Part shown: positions 6,589 to 13,043 of the stretch, one piece after another
Numbering within the stretch: the stretch's first letter is position 1
How the letters are laid out: each line of letters begins with the position of its first letter
IMG/VR virus record: IMGVR_UViG_3300037725_000018
Span: 159,358-223,357 of that record
DNA from: a virus
Length of the DNA: 64,000 bases
Direction: 5' to 3' (one strand)
Translations under genes and position numbers: made by a program
The notes under the pieces: model-generated
What the model was told of the DNA's origin: nothing
Seen by the model: the letters and a program-made list of their open reading frames with translations, nothing else
Databases searched by the model: none

Positions 6589-6634
6589 AACAAGCGCCCC
6601 CCAAGGGTGTTCCCAAGGAAGACGCTCGTTTTGG
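6589..6634 (-). terminator. Terminator, second GAGCGCC-type hairpin
   Basis: CAAGCGCCCCCCAAGGG...CCCAAGGAAGACGCTCG. Nearly the same sequence as the hairpin at 6218-6263. It ends the transcript of the gene at 6657-6827. Confidence 0.65.
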
Positions 6635-6656
6635 TTTTTCAATTGCAACTTCCTTT

Positions 6657-6827
6657 TTACGAAGGAAGTGGAACTTCCGTCACGTTGGGTTCGCCATAGT
6701 TTTCTTCTAGCTCTTCAATCGAATCGTACCCGGCGTCGTCTACGTAATACGCCAAAGCATCTTCTTTGCTTTCGGCGGCGTAGAGGCCCAACATGGTTCC
6801 GTTTGCGGAAATCTCAAATGCTTTCAT
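6657..6827 (-). CDS. Hypothetical acidic protein, 56 aa
   Basis: Begins MKAFEISANGTMLGLYAAES. A beta-beta-alpha pattern followed by an acidic tail (DSIEELEENYGEPNVTEV). The layout 'strand, then ES/SKEDALAYYVDDAGYDS helix' resembles small host-modulating phage proteins, but no family is recognised. Confidence 0.6.
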   Translation of the reverse strand: MKAFEISANGTMLGLYAAESKEDALAYYVDDAGYDSIEELEENYGEPNVTEVPLPS

Positions 6828-6880
6828 GAGCTTCGGTGGTTTTTGTTTTCTTTCCCTGTGCAACCTTGTAAACCCACAGC

Positions 6881-7153
6881 CTACGAGTATGTTTCACGAA
6901 CGCACGTGAACGTTTCTTCCGGCCACGGGGGACCGGAGATTTCCCGAAGCTGCCTTCCGTCTTCATCAATCTCAAAGACTTCCACATCTTCGAGCTTCGC
7001 CTCTTCCCACGGGAACAGGTTTAGCTCCATGTGGGCTTGATTTCGAGCGTTGTCTACCGCCTTTTGTGGACTTGCACTTGACCGGGCATAGACAAACCCG
7101 TATCGGCCCGAGTCCTTGCCAGTTGCAACTGCCGATGCTTCGTAGGTAGCCAT
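6881..7153 (-). CDS. Hypothetical acidic protein, 90 aa
   Basis: Begins MATYEASAVATGKDSGRYGF. Strand-helix arrangement with ASPQKAVDNARNQAHMEL and an acidic C-terminal half (EEAKLEDVEVFEIDEDGRQL). The general design (strand, Ser-Pro-x-x-A helix, acidic strand) resembles the genes at 7290 and 44095. Function unknown. Confidence 0.6.
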   Translation of the reverse strand: MATYEASAVATGKDSGRYGFVYARSSASPQKAVDNARNQAHMELNLFPWEEAKLEDVEVFEIDEDGRQLREISGPPWPEETFTCVRETYS

Positions 7154-7179
7154 TTGTTTCTTTTGTCTTTGTGAACAGG

Positions 7180-7202
7180 TTCTCTTTTCTAAGCCACTAC
7201 AA
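7180..7202 (-). promoter_or_regulatory. Putative phage promoter element
   Basis: On the - strand: GTAGTGGCTTAGAAAAGAGA upstream of the gene at 6881-7153. One of about ten similar elements (GTAnTGC..., then AAG and a GGGAA-like run) found before genes in the - strand blocks. Confidence 0.4.
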
Positions 7203-7251
7203 CAACAACAACAACAACAAACAAAAGGGAAGGGGAACTGCTCCCCTTCCC
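7199..7251 (-). terminator. Terminator joined to an AAC microsatellite
   Basis: Stem GGGAAGGGG (7227-7235) with CCCCTTCCC (7243-7251). On the - strand it is followed by CTTTTGTTTG and about seven GTT triplets (the AAC tract at 7199-7222). It ends the transcript of the gene at 7290. The triplet tract may vary in length. Confidence 0.65.
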
Positions 7252-7289
7252 GTGTGAAGATTTGTTTAACTAGTGAAACTTAGCTTCAG

Positions 7290-7484
7290 TTAAGAAGAAG
7301 ACTTAGGGTAGATGATTTCCGAACCAACAGTTCGGGCGTCTTCGTCTTCGTAGCGGTAGAGAACTTCCGCGTCTTCCCCAAGACGCTTTGCGTGGTTTAT
7401 AGCCTCTACCTCCGAAAGATAAAACGCGGTGTCCGGGCCGTAGTTTCCATCGGGGGAAACAAGGTATTCTTCTGAAATCGTCAT
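7290..7484 (-). CDS. Hypothetical acidic protein, 64 aa
   Basis: Begins MTISEEYLVSPDGNYGPDTA. Contains YLSEVEAINHAKRLGEDAEV, a helix typical of small phage proteins that pair one helix with a short sheet, and ends EIIYPKSSS. The ATG at 7484 is chosen over 7553 because the extension overlaps the next gene's 3' end and is basic and unlike it. Confidence 0.6.
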   Translation of the reverse strand: MTISEEYLVSPDGNYGPDTAFYLSEVEAINHAKRLGEDAEVLYRYEDEDARTVGSEIIYPKSSS

Positions 7485-7537
7485 ATCGGTTTTTGTTGTT
7501 AACTGTCTGTCTTGAAGCTTTGAGTTTCCTGTTAACC

Positions 7538-7819
7538 TCACACACTTGCCCAATCGGGATCTTCCCCTTCACGGGTAATGTCTTCGGCAGAAAAGCTTCG
7601 GACCCGGTGAGGAAAGAAATACACCTTCATATTTTCCCCATCGATAGAAGCGACGTATCCACCACTTCCTTCGGTGGCCTTGTCAAGTTGACGCCGCACC
7701 TCGTAGGATTGGGGAGTGTCGTCAAACTCGACGGTAATGGTTCCTTCTTCCTCAAGCTGGTGCCAGAACTCTTCAGTTGCCGGGTGCGGGTCTTCAACGT
7801 GAACGTGAATGTTATCCAT
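7538..7819 (-). CDS. Hypothetical protein, 93 aa
   Basis: Begins MDNIHVHVEDPHPATEEFWH. Acidic, mainly beta, with GTITVEFDDTPQSYEVRRQL and MKVYFFPHRVRSFSAEDI. First gene of the leftward block; its promoter must lie in the non-coding region beginning at 7820. No family recognised. Confidence 0.6.
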   Translation of the reverse strand: MDNIHVHVEDPHPATEEFWHQLEEEGTITVEFDDTPQSYEVRRQLDKATEGSGGYVASIDGENMKVYFFPHRVRSFSAEDITREGEDPDWASV

Positions 7820-8015
7820 AGGGTTAAGTGTTTGGGATGTTGCGGATTGTCTGCCGAAAAATGCGTGTGCTTAAAAAGGTGTTGGAAGATGAAGTTCCGT
7901 GAAGCTTGTGTGAAGTGTGAATACTCTGTGAAGAGGGAACACTTTGTTGGTTTGAAGGTTTAAGTTAGTGCAGGGGGAGGAATATCTTTTTTTGCGTAAG
8001 TAGATTCTGTGAAGT

Positions 8016-8050
8016 GGAATGAATATTGCTTCGGTAGCAAATTCCATTCC
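8016..8050. other. Strong isolated hairpin
   Basis: GGAATGAATATTGCT pairs with AGCAAATTCCATTCC across a small TCGGT-type loop. There is one internal mismatch in about 14 base pairs. No T tract follows on either side, so it is more likely a protein site or RNA element than a terminator. Confidence 0.5.
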
Positions 8051-8166
8051 AACCCTTCCGGCAGGTGTTCATTCAATATTGATTTATGTTTCCTGTAGAG
8101 ACTCAAGTAAACTTATTTTAGCCCCCAACCCTCTTAGACGCCGTTGAACGGGCTTTGGGCTTTTAT

Positions 8167-8192
8167 TTGAATATTGAATATTGAATATTGAA
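8167..8192. repeat. 7-bp tandem repeat, TTGAATA x3
   Basis: Three exact TTGAATA units plus TTGAA. Related AATATTGA strings occur at 8021-8028 and 8073-8082. They could act as protein-binding iterons, or be a simple AT-rich repeat. Confidence 0.6.
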
Positions 8193-8467
8193 CGCCAAGT
8201 GCCAACCAACCTGCCTTCAGCGGCTACAGACGTAGATTCTATGTTTCTCGCTCGGGGTTTGGTAAACTTATTTATTGTTGGAACGGGTTTTGCTACCGTA
8301 GACATACAATAACACATCAAATACTATGCCACACCCCAAGGCACATAGATCGCCTCTAAGCGGTTTAAGTGTTTGTAGGTATGTGGGGCAAGGCCATGTG
8401 GCGAAATCCACGCACACACGCGCACGTGCGCCCGTGAGGCTTGTCTTGATGTTAGCGGTGCAACGCT

Positions 8468-8537
8468 GTCCCCGCGTCTTTTGACACACGCTCCCTTGTG
8501 AGCTTAGGGACCTAAGTATGAGAAAAGATGCGGGGAC
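8468..8537 (+). ncRNA. Structured RNA candidate
   Basis: GTCCCCGCGTCTTTT (8468-8482) pairs with AAAAGATGCGGGGAC (8523-8537), a 15-bp stem with one G-U pair in RNA. The 40-nt apical part contains the palindrome CTTAGGGACCTAAG (8504-8517). GCTTTT follows. A third TGTCCCCG copy lies just downstream (8549-8556). GC content is much higher than the surroundings. No known RNA family recognised. Confidence 0.45.
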
Positions 8538-8638
8538 GCTTTTCACGTGTCCCCGTTGACAGACGCCGAAGTTTTTTGATACACATTTGCCGGGTGGGAA
8601 CAAACTTATAGTTTCCCCCGTTTTAGCGCCAAAAAAAG

Positions 8639-8812
8639 ATGATCGTCGTTATAGACAAAAAAGAAAGAGAAGACTTCGCTGCAACCAAGTTTCACAAGTT
8701 CGTAAACGTCCCTCCGGGTATGAGAAAAGACGTGGGGTGTCTTCATAACTTAGAAGACGGGTCCGGGCACCTTCTTCGGTTTGCAAAAGTTTTAGTCAAG
8801 TCTTACTTGTGA
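8639..8812 (+). CDS. MVVIFE-family small protein, first of array 2
   Basis: 57 residues beginning MIVVIDKKEREDFAATKFHK. Carries VNVPPGMRKDVGC and ends HLLRFAKVLVKSYL. The LRFAK helix links it to the subgroup at 8887, 9105, 9559 and 10001. Its ATG follows an A7 run; no Shine-Dalgarno sequence. Confidence 0.65.
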   Translation: MIVVIDKKEREDFAATKFHKFVNVPPGMRKDVGCLHNLEDGSGHLLRFAKVLVKSYL

Positions 8813-8886
8813 AAGAAAAAGCTGACGTGCGTGGTCCCCGTATACAATTTTTATTAGCCAATGCCAATGTCAATTTTTATCCGTTT

Positions 8887-9099
8887 ATGGTTGTTCTTAT
8901 TGAAACAAAAACAGAAGACGAAGAGTTTTACAATTACGTGTCCGGGATGCGGGTTTTGGTTTTGGGGACTTTTGAAACGGTCCCTTTATATCGAATACCG
9001 GATTTTGAAATTTTTAAGGTAGCCAAAACTGAAGGCTTCTGTGTAAAGGAGAATGGTCGGCTCACAATTCTTCATCACGGAATAGCAAAAGTGAGGTAA
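8887..9099 (+). CDS. MVVIFE-family protein, LRFAK subgroup
   Basis: 70 residues beginning MVVLIETKTEDEEFYNYVSG. The segment from LGTFETVPLYRIPDFEIFKV to ENGRLTILHHG matches the next gene almost position by position, showing a tandem duplication. The ATG at 8887 is preferred to 8809, which would add an unrelated 26-residue leader overlapping the previous gene. Confidence 0.7.
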   Translation: MVVLIETKTEDEEFYNYVSGMRVLVLGTFETVPLYRIPDFEIFKVAKTEGFCVKENGRLTILHHGIAKVR

Positions 9100-9104
9100 A
9101 AAAG

Positions 9105-9308
9105 ATGGTTCTTGTTTTCGAAGACGAAACAGAAAAAGAAAGGTTTGACAAACAGGTGTCCGAAACGGGCGTGGGAGTGTTTGGCCTTTTTGAAACCCTT
9201 TCTTTGTATAAAGAAAAAGCATTTAAGGTTCTTCGGTTTGCCAAAAGAGAAGGGCTAATTACAAGAGAAGACGGGCGTCTCATTTTAGTTTACTATGGAG
9301 TAGAGTAA
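9105..9308 (+). CDS. MVVIFE-family protein, LRFAK subgroup
   Basis: 67 residues beginning MVLVFEDETEKERFDKQVSE. Contains FGLFETLSLYKEKAFKVLRF and AKREGLITREDGRLILVYYG. Closest paralogue is the gene immediately upstream. The ending 'K-x-G-L/F, five residues, GRL plus strand' is the best-conserved C-terminal module in array 2. Confidence 0.7.
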   Translation: MVLVFEDETEKERFDKQVSETGVGVFGLFETLSLYKEKAFKVLRFAKREGLITREDGRLILVYYGVE

Positions 9309-9324
9309 AACGTAGGGAAAAAAG

Positions 9325-9549
9325 ATGGTTATTCTTGTTGAAAACAAAAGAGAAAAAACCCCTTTGAAAAAAGCGTGTGGGGGAAGAGTTGAAGACGAAT
9401 TTGAACTTTTAAAAGAGCGGATTCTGTTGCACGCGGGGCACTCGTCTCCGATGGATTTTCTAGTGTACATCAAAAAAAGGCTCCACTCTTGCCCAAGCAC
9501 CGGAAGACTTACCTGCGACATAACGCCAATACGTAACAACAAAAAATAA
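9325..9549 (+). CDS. MVVIFE-family small protein, 74 aa
   Basis: Begins MVILVENKREKTPLKKACGG. It has a central helix (VEDEFELLKERILLHAG) and a basic, Thr-containing tail. Less like its neighbours at the C-terminus. 16 bases downstream of the previous stop. Confidence 0.65.
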   Translation: MVILVENKREKTPLKKACGGRVEDEFELLKERILLHAGHSSPMDFLVYIKKRLHSCPSTGRLTCDITPIRNNKK

Positions 9550-9558
9550 CAGACAGTT

Positions 9559-9756
9559 GTGGTTGTTATCATTGAAGACTCGAAACTTGTTTCAGAAATT
9601 CAAGACTACTTCTCCGTCTGTTTAGAGGAAAATCTTGATGTGTATGAGCAGGTTTGGCTTTGCCGTGTGGATAGCAGCAAGCCGGAATATTTGCGTTTTA
9701 TGAAAAAACGCGGATTTGACAGGATAGAAGAGAACAAAAGAATGATTTTTAAGTAA
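9559..9756 (+). CDS. MVVIFE-family protein, LRFAK subgroup, GTG start
   Basis: 65 residues: (M)VVIIEDSKLVSEIQDYFSV, then DVYEQVWLCRVDSSKPEYLR and FMKKRGFDRIEENKRMIFK. The end fits the LRFAK/K-x-x-G-F pattern of the gene at 9105. GTG inferred from the family alignment. Confidence 0.65.
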   Translation: MVVIIEDSKLVSEIQDYFSVCLEENLDVYEQVWLCRVDSSKPEYLRFMKKRGFDRIEENKRMIFK

Positions 9757-9808
9757 GCATACGCAAGGGAAAAATTAGCTCCTTCATCAAAACTGCGTAA
9801 AGTGTGCA

Positions 9809-9994
9809 ATGATTGTTTTCGTTGTTGAAAGCACAGAAGGCAAGTCCGCGTTTTTTGATTTGACAAACAAAAACCGGAAAAACTTTGGAAGCGGCGTAAG
9901 CGTGGTTTTCTCTCATAAGTACGTCGGCTCCGGAACGGCCCGAGAATGCGCTTTGAAAGTCAAACAAAAGATCAAAAAATCCAAGCAAAAGTAA
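9809..9994 (+). CDS. MVVIFE-family small protein, 61 aa
   Basis: Begins MIVFVVESTEGKSAFFDLTN, with central GVSVVFSHKYVGSGTARECA and a basic helix (KVKQKIKKSKQK). Preceded by a 52-base gap, longer than usual for the array. Confidence 0.65.
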   Translation: MIVFVVESTEGKSAFFDLTNKNRKNFGSGVSVVFSHKYVGSGTARECALKVKQKIKKSKQK

Positions 9995-10000
9995 TGAGCC

Positions 10001-10186
10001 GTGGTTATCCTAATAGAAAGCAAAAAAGAGGAAAAAGAGCTTAATAACTTAGTGAGGAGTTCTGGTTTTGAACTTGACTTTCTTGAAAGACTTCCTGCCT
10101 TTTGGCACGTGCCGGAACTTTTGCTGCGTGACCTGAAAACGGTAGGTTTTAAAACAGAACAAAGGCGATTAAAATTTAATCGGTAG
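10001..10186 (+). CDS. MVVIFE-family protein, LRFAK subgroup, GTG start
   Basis: 61 residues: (M)VILIESKKEEKELNNLVRSS, then LDFLERLPAFWHVPELLLRD and LKTVGFKTEQRRLKFNR. The LERLPAF...VPE...LR pattern parallels FETVPLYRIPDFE in the gene at 8887. Confidence 0.65.
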   Translation: MVILIESKKEEKELNNLVRSSGFELDFLERLPAFWHVPELLLRDLKTVGFKTEQRRLKFNR

Positions 10187-10201
10187 TAACCGAATCAGCT
10201 A

Positions 10202-10396
10202 ATGATTGTCATTTTGAAAAACATACAGGAGGGCAGGCATTTAGAAAATGTTAAGGGGGTGGGTCCCAAAAGAGAAGAGGTCGTATACGAATATAGATAT
10301 GGGCCACGCCTGCGGGTTCAAATCCTAAGAGATTGCAGAAAAGGGGCAAAAGAAGGTGGGGAGCGGCTGAAAATTCCGGGCCGAATACGTCAGTAA
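10202..10396 (+). CDS. MVVIFE-family protein, paired paralogue 1
   Basis: 64 residues beginning MIVILKNIQEGRHLENVKGV. The central YEYRYGPRLRVQILRDCRKG and end KEGGERLKIPGRIRQ align with the next gene, so the two are recent duplicates. Very basic C-terminus. Confidence 0.7.
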   Translation: MIVILKNIQEGRHLENVKGVGPKREEVVYEYRYGPRLRVQILRDCRKGAKEGGERLKIPGRIRQ

Positions 10397-10412
10397 AAAC
10401 AGATATGTAAAT

Positions 10413-10613
10413 ATGATCGTCATTGCAAATAACTTAAATGAAGACCGTTGGATAGTGGGACACCCGAATATCGAAAGAAAAGAAATTGCCTACGTTTACG
10501 TGTGGACACGGGAAGAGAGGACCCGTCTTTTAAAAGACTTCAGGCGGGGGATAAAAAAGAGTGGCAAAAGGCTAAAAATGCCCGATCACATGGAAACAAG
10601 TAAAAAATGGTAA
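10413..10613 (+). CDS. MVVIFE-family protein, paired paralogue 2
   Basis: 66 residues beginning MIVIANNLNEDRWIVGHPNI. YVYVWTREERTRLLKDFRRG and KKSGKRLKMPDHM match the upstream paralogue. Slight overlap (7 bases) with an in-frame ATG upstream of the next gene, though that gene probably starts later. Confidence 0.7.
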   Translation: MIVIANNLNEDRWIVGHPNIERKEIAYVYVWTREERTRLLKDFRRGIKKSGKRLKMPDHMETSKKW

Positions 10614-10624
10614 AAACGCTTCCC

Positions 10625-10816
10625 ATGATATTCATCTTCAAAGAGTTTGAGTACTCAAACAACATTGACTTCTTTAAAGAGACGATTATTTCAAGCGACG
10701 GGTTGGTAAAGTCCGGTTCTGTCGTTGCCGATTCTCCCGGAACAATCCCTCTAACAAAGAGTTCATACAAAAAAATCAAAGAATACGTCAAAACCCGGTT
10801 GTCAAACAAACAGTGA
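10625..10816 (+). CDS. MVVIFE-family small protein, 63 aa
   Basis: Begins MIFIFKEFEYSNNIDFFKET. Contains SGSVVADSPGTIPLTKSSYK and a basic helix (KKIKEYVKTRLSNKQ). The ATG at 10625 is preferred to 10607 because the signature strand follows it directly. Stop overlaps the next GTG (GTGA). Confidence 0.7.
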   Translation: MIFIFKEFEYSNNIDFFKETIISSDGLVKSGSVVADSPGTIPLTKSSYKKIKEYVKTRLSNKQ

Positions 10817-10998
10817 TCATCATCGAAGAAAACATGTTTGAACAGAAGCTAACGTTTCCCATTCGGCTTGCCCCCGAAGAACGAGTAAGCCGAAAAGACG
10901 CTTTCTTAAACGGGTGTATCTCTGCGCTTACTTTGCATAACCCAAGTGAAGGCTGGACGAAAAGGCGGCTTTGTTTAATCACCGAACGTTACCAATAA
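10813..10998 (+). CDS. MVVIFE-family small protein, GTG start
   Basis: 61 residues: (M)IIIEENMFEQKLTFPIRLAP, then EERVSRKDAFLNGCISALTL and a basic end (GWTKRRLCLITERYQ). Translationally coupled to the preceding gene through the shared GTGA bases. Confidence 0.65.
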   Translation: MIIIEENMFEQKLTFPIRLAPEERVSRKDAFLNGCISALTLHNPSEGWTKRRLCLITERYQ

Positions 10999-11017
10999 CG
11001 AAACCCTTTGAAAAGAT

Positions 11018-11215
11018 ATGGTCGTTTGCTTTGAAAACGAAAATGAACTTGTTTCCAATACAACGATTCTTTTCGGGCGCAAGTCCGTAAACGGAATCAT
11101 TCTTGACCCTGAAGAAATTTGTATAGTCAAAAGACCGGATAATATCCATGCCCAAGTTGAAAAAAGCTTTTCGACCTGTCGCCTCACCTGTTTTGTAAAA
11201 AGTTCACGCACATAA
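11018..11215 (+). CDS. MVVIFE-family protein, VNG subgroup
   Basis: 65 residues beginning MVVCFENENELVSNTTILFG. RKSVNGIILDPEEICIVKRP places it with the genes at 1326, 2015 and 11227. Three Cys residues but no metal-binding spacing. Leader CCCTTTGAAAAGAT. Confidence 0.7.
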   Translation: MVVCFENENELVSNTTILFGRKSVNGIILDPEEICIVKRPDNIHAQVEKSFSTCRLTCFVKSSRT

Positions 11216-11226
11216 AAACCGGACTC

Positions 11227-11427
11227 ATGGTTGTCTATTTTGAAAAAAGAACGGAGTTTCTAAACCATTCACAATTCACAAATCGATTTCGAACAACAAT
11301 AACCGTTAACGGGCAGGTTCTTGTCAATTGCGAATATATCGTCTCGCCCAATAAAAAAGCGCCCCTTCAAATAAAAGAAAAGGACGTTCCTTTGTATCCG
11401 GGAACGCGCCTTGTTTTCGTTTTTTAA
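11227..11427 (+). CDS. MVVIFE-family protein, VNG subgroup, last of array 2
   Basis: 66 residues beginning MVVYFEKRTEFLNHSQFTNR. TTITVNGQVLVNCEYIVSPN aligns with the long member at 1326 (VFFESKTEF...VRVNGVKLSY...VSP), so arrays 1 and 2 share subgroups and probably one ancestry. Ends in a hydrophobic strand, RLVFVF, rather than a basic helix. Confidence 0.7.
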   Translation: MVVYFEKRTEFLNHSQFTNRFRTTITVNGQVLVNCEYIVSPNKKAPLQIKEKDVPLYPGTRLVFVF

Positions 11428-11504
11428 ACGCTTGCCCAAAGCTTTGCAGAAGGCGCAAGACGGGTTTTCGGCTTTCGGTCTTTAAGGTACCCTTTACATA
11501 CAGA

Positions 11505-11550
11505 GAAAACCCCACACAAGGCGTCCATTTGCCTCATGTGGGGCCTCTTT
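11505..11550. terminator. Bidirectional terminator between convergent blocks
   Basis: CCCCACACAAGGC (11510-11522) pairs with GCCTCATGTGGGG (11531-11543). T-rich tracts lie on both sides when read from each strand. It closes array 2 (+) and the - strand block that ends at 11572. Confidence 0.8.
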
Positions 11551-11571
11551 TGTTTATGTGTTGGGGGGGGA

Positions 11572-12051
11572 TTACAAAAGCCTTCTTAGGGCTCGAAGAA
11601 GCGCCCCGCGAAAGTAGTTTCCGCTTTGCCGGGGGTCTCCGTCTCCGTAGGATCGGTACTTAACAAGCCCCCTACGCCGAAGTGCCCTCTTTGTTGCCGT
11701 TGGGTTTGCTGAAGTGACAAGCGGTTTGGTCGGGTCGTCTGCGTGAATGACGGTTGCGCGAATCACCTCCTTCATGGTTTCGGAAAGCTCTTCGGTGGAC
11801 TGAAGGCGTGCAAGCTCGACCATTGACTTGCAATCCTCCGGGTCCCACATCCGATACCAACCGTCCGCTAAGTTGCGTGCAGGGTTAATGTCAAGAAACT
11901 CCGCAAGCCGATCAAGAGCCTCCTTGACCTCCTTTTCGCTTATGTTAACACCATCGGCATTTAAAGCCATGTAAACGTCATGGGCGGTGAAGGCTTGCCC
12001 GTCCTCGTATTCGTTTTTCACCGTACTTGCAGTTTTCAAAATTACGTCCAT
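11572..12051 (-). CDS. Hypothetical protein, possible winged-helix fold
   Basis: 159 residues. The N-terminal part (AFTAHDVYMALNADGVNISE, then EVKEALDRLAEFLD) looks like a DNA-binding winged-helix domain by helix spacing. The C-terminus is basic (ATKRALRRRGLVKYRSYGDG ... ALLRALRRLL). It could be a small transcription regulator; this is inference from secondary-structure pattern only. It is last in its block and has its own upstream element and terminators. Confidence 0.6.
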   Translation of the reverse strand: MDVILKTASTVKNEYEDGQAFTAHDVYMALNADGVNISEKEVKEALDRLAEFLDINPARNLADGWYRMWDPEDCKSMVELARLQSTEELSETMKEVIRATVIHADDPTKPLVTSANPTATKRALRRRGLVKYRSYGDGDPRQSGNYFRGALLRALRRLL

Positions 12052-12074
12052 CGTCTCTTTTGTTTGTTTGTTGG

Positions 12075-12108
12075 AAAGGACTTCCCTCTCTGTTTCGTGT
12101 GCTTAAAA
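12075..12108 (-). promoter_or_regulatory. Putative phage promoter element
   Basis: - strand TTTTAAGCACACGAAACAGA followed by GAGGGAAG, just downstream of a terminator and about 25 bases before the gene at 11572-12051. Confidence 0.4.
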
Positions 12109-12111
12109 TAG

Positions 12112-12137
12112 AAAAGCCCGTGGACAGTTCCACGGGC
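12112..12137 (-). terminator. Intrinsic terminator
   Basis: GCCCGTGGA/TCCACGGGC with a 4-nt loop, followed by CTTTTCTATTTT on the - strand. Ends the gene at 12168-12428. Confidence 0.8.
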
Positions 12138-12167
12138 CGTGTGAAGCGTTTGTTAACAAGTGATTTT

Positions 12168-12428
12168 TTAAGAAAGGTCCCACGTGATCGATTCAACCGC
12201 ATCAGCCTTATTTCGGACACTTTCCAAATCCGAATGCACTTGAATCATCTTTTTGCGCTGGAAGGCAAGACCGGCCTTCCCATCAATTTGAATGTACGCC
12301 ATTGCGACGTTTGCGGTTTTTTCCGGGTCGTAGTATTCGGGGTCCCCGTAAGAGTGTCTTCCTCGCTCTCGAAGCCGGGACTCGATCTCTTCTTGAATTT
12401 TCGAAAGCGCGTCTTCTACGATGCTCAT
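12168..12428 (-). CDS. Hypothetical protein, 86 aa
   Basis: Begins MSIVEDALSKIQEEIESRLR. An acidic coiled helix is followed by YGDPEYYDPEKTANVAMAYI and a C-terminal helix ending VESITWDLS. No recognised family. Flanked on both sides by hairpins, so probably transcribed alone or with the gene at 12462. Confidence 0.6.
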   Translation of the reverse strand: MSIVEDALSKIQEEIESRLRERGRHSYGDPEYYDPEKTANVAMAYIQIDGKAGLAFQRKKMIQVHSDLESVRNKADAVESITWDLS

Positions 12429-12461
12429 GGGCTTTTGGTTTTGGTTTGTGAAAATTCGGCT

Positions 12462-12671
12462 TTAAGAGAAAGGATCTCGAAGATAGTCGTACCGGATATC
12501 GAAGTATGCCATTTTCTTCGTGTCAGTTACCCCGACGATGTTTCCGGTATCTTCGTCCTTTACGTGCCACTCGCTTAGGCTTTTTCGGACTTCAAAAGAC
12601 CGACCGTCTTCTCGTTTTGCGCGGTAGCGGCCCCGCTCGATCTTGCTTGTTTCAATTTCAAACGTGTCCAT
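12462..12671 (-). CDS. Hypothetical protein, 69 aa
   Basis: Begins MDTFEIETSKIERGRYRAKR. A beta-rich, basic small protein (SFEVRKSLSEWHVKDEDTGN, then VGVTDTKKMAYFDIRYDYLR). Its shape suggests an SH3- or KOW-like barrel, which is only a guess. A 34-base gap separates it from the gene at 12168. Confidence 0.6.
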   Translation of the reverse strand: MDTFEIETSKIERGRYRAKREDGRSFEVRKSLSEWHVKDEDTGNIVGVTDTKKMAYFDIRYDYLRDPFS

Positions 12672-12700
12672 TTTTCAAGCCTTGTTTTATCGTTTGAAAA

Positions 12701-12730
12701 CGACCTCCCCTTTCTTGCGTGTATATAAAC
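12701..12730 (-). promoter_or_regulatory. Putative phage promoter element
   Basis: - strand TTTATATACACGCAAGAAAG then GGGAGG, between the terminator at 12733 and the start at 12671. Confidence 0.4.
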
Positions 12731-12732
12731 TG

Positions 12733-12762
12733 GTGGCCCACTGGACGGTTCCAGTGGGCCAC
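12733..12762 (-). terminator. Intrinsic terminator or hairpin
   Basis: Perfect 13-bp stem GTGGCCCACTGGA/TCCAGTGGGCCAC with a 4-nt loop. The T tract on the - strand is weak (AGTTTATATA). Confidence 0.7.
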
Positions 12763-12795
12763 ATGAAGATTCGGTAAAATAAAGCCCGTAGCCTG

Positions 12796-13002
12796 TCACA
12801 TCTTTCGGGAAGGGTTTCGGCTCTTTTCAAGGGTGTGCCGGGTAAACCCGTTTAGCCACCACTTTCGAAACGTTGAGCCTATCGCATACGGGCAATCGCT
12901 TACCCACCCGCCTTCCTTTTTCGCAGCATATCCTTCCTTGCGAATTTCTTCTTTTAGGTCCGAATGAGGGAGAGGCTCCATGTTTCCAACAAGGTCTTTC
13001 AT
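12796..13002 (-). CDS. Ribosome-modulation-factor-like small protein
   Basis: 68 residues. The segment EGYAAKKEGGWVSDCPYAIG followed by STFRKWWLNGFTRHTLE fits the RMF/CrpP pattern: GY-x-A, a Gly turn, CPY, then R-x-W-x-x-GF. RMF causes 70S ribosome dimerisation in bacteria. A phage copy could alter host ribosomes, though many phage RMF-like proteins are uncharacterised. Assignment rests on motif recognition alone. Confidence 0.55.
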   Translation of the reverse strand: MKDLVGNMEPLPHSDLKEEIRKEGYAAKKEGGWVSDCPYAIGSTFRKWWLNGFTRHTLEKSRNPSRKM

Positions 13003-13043
13003 CGTCTTTTTGGGTTGGTTGGTAAAGGTCTTGTGGATTTGAT

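Larger units (their letters stand above)
7820..8638. promoter_or_regulatory. 819-bp non-coding divergent region
   Basis: No credible gene on either strand. It separates a leftward block from the rightward array 2, so it should hold divergent promoters. It contains a 14-bp-stem hairpin, the palindrome TCAATATTGA (8073-8082), a terminator-like AGCCCCCAA...TTTGGGCT followed by TTTTATTTG (8112-8168), three TTGAATA repeats, and a GC-rich structured segment at 8468-8537. Origin or small-RNA roles are possible but unproven. Confidence 0.6.

Noticed and set aside
6218-6634. Two near-identical hairpins that might be part of a CRISPR array
   Set aside because: Only two copies exist, separated by a gene, with the shape of terminators; there are no spacers or cas genes.
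12027-12578. A 183-codon + strand frame
   Set aside because: It crosses two terminators and three well-supported - strand genes.
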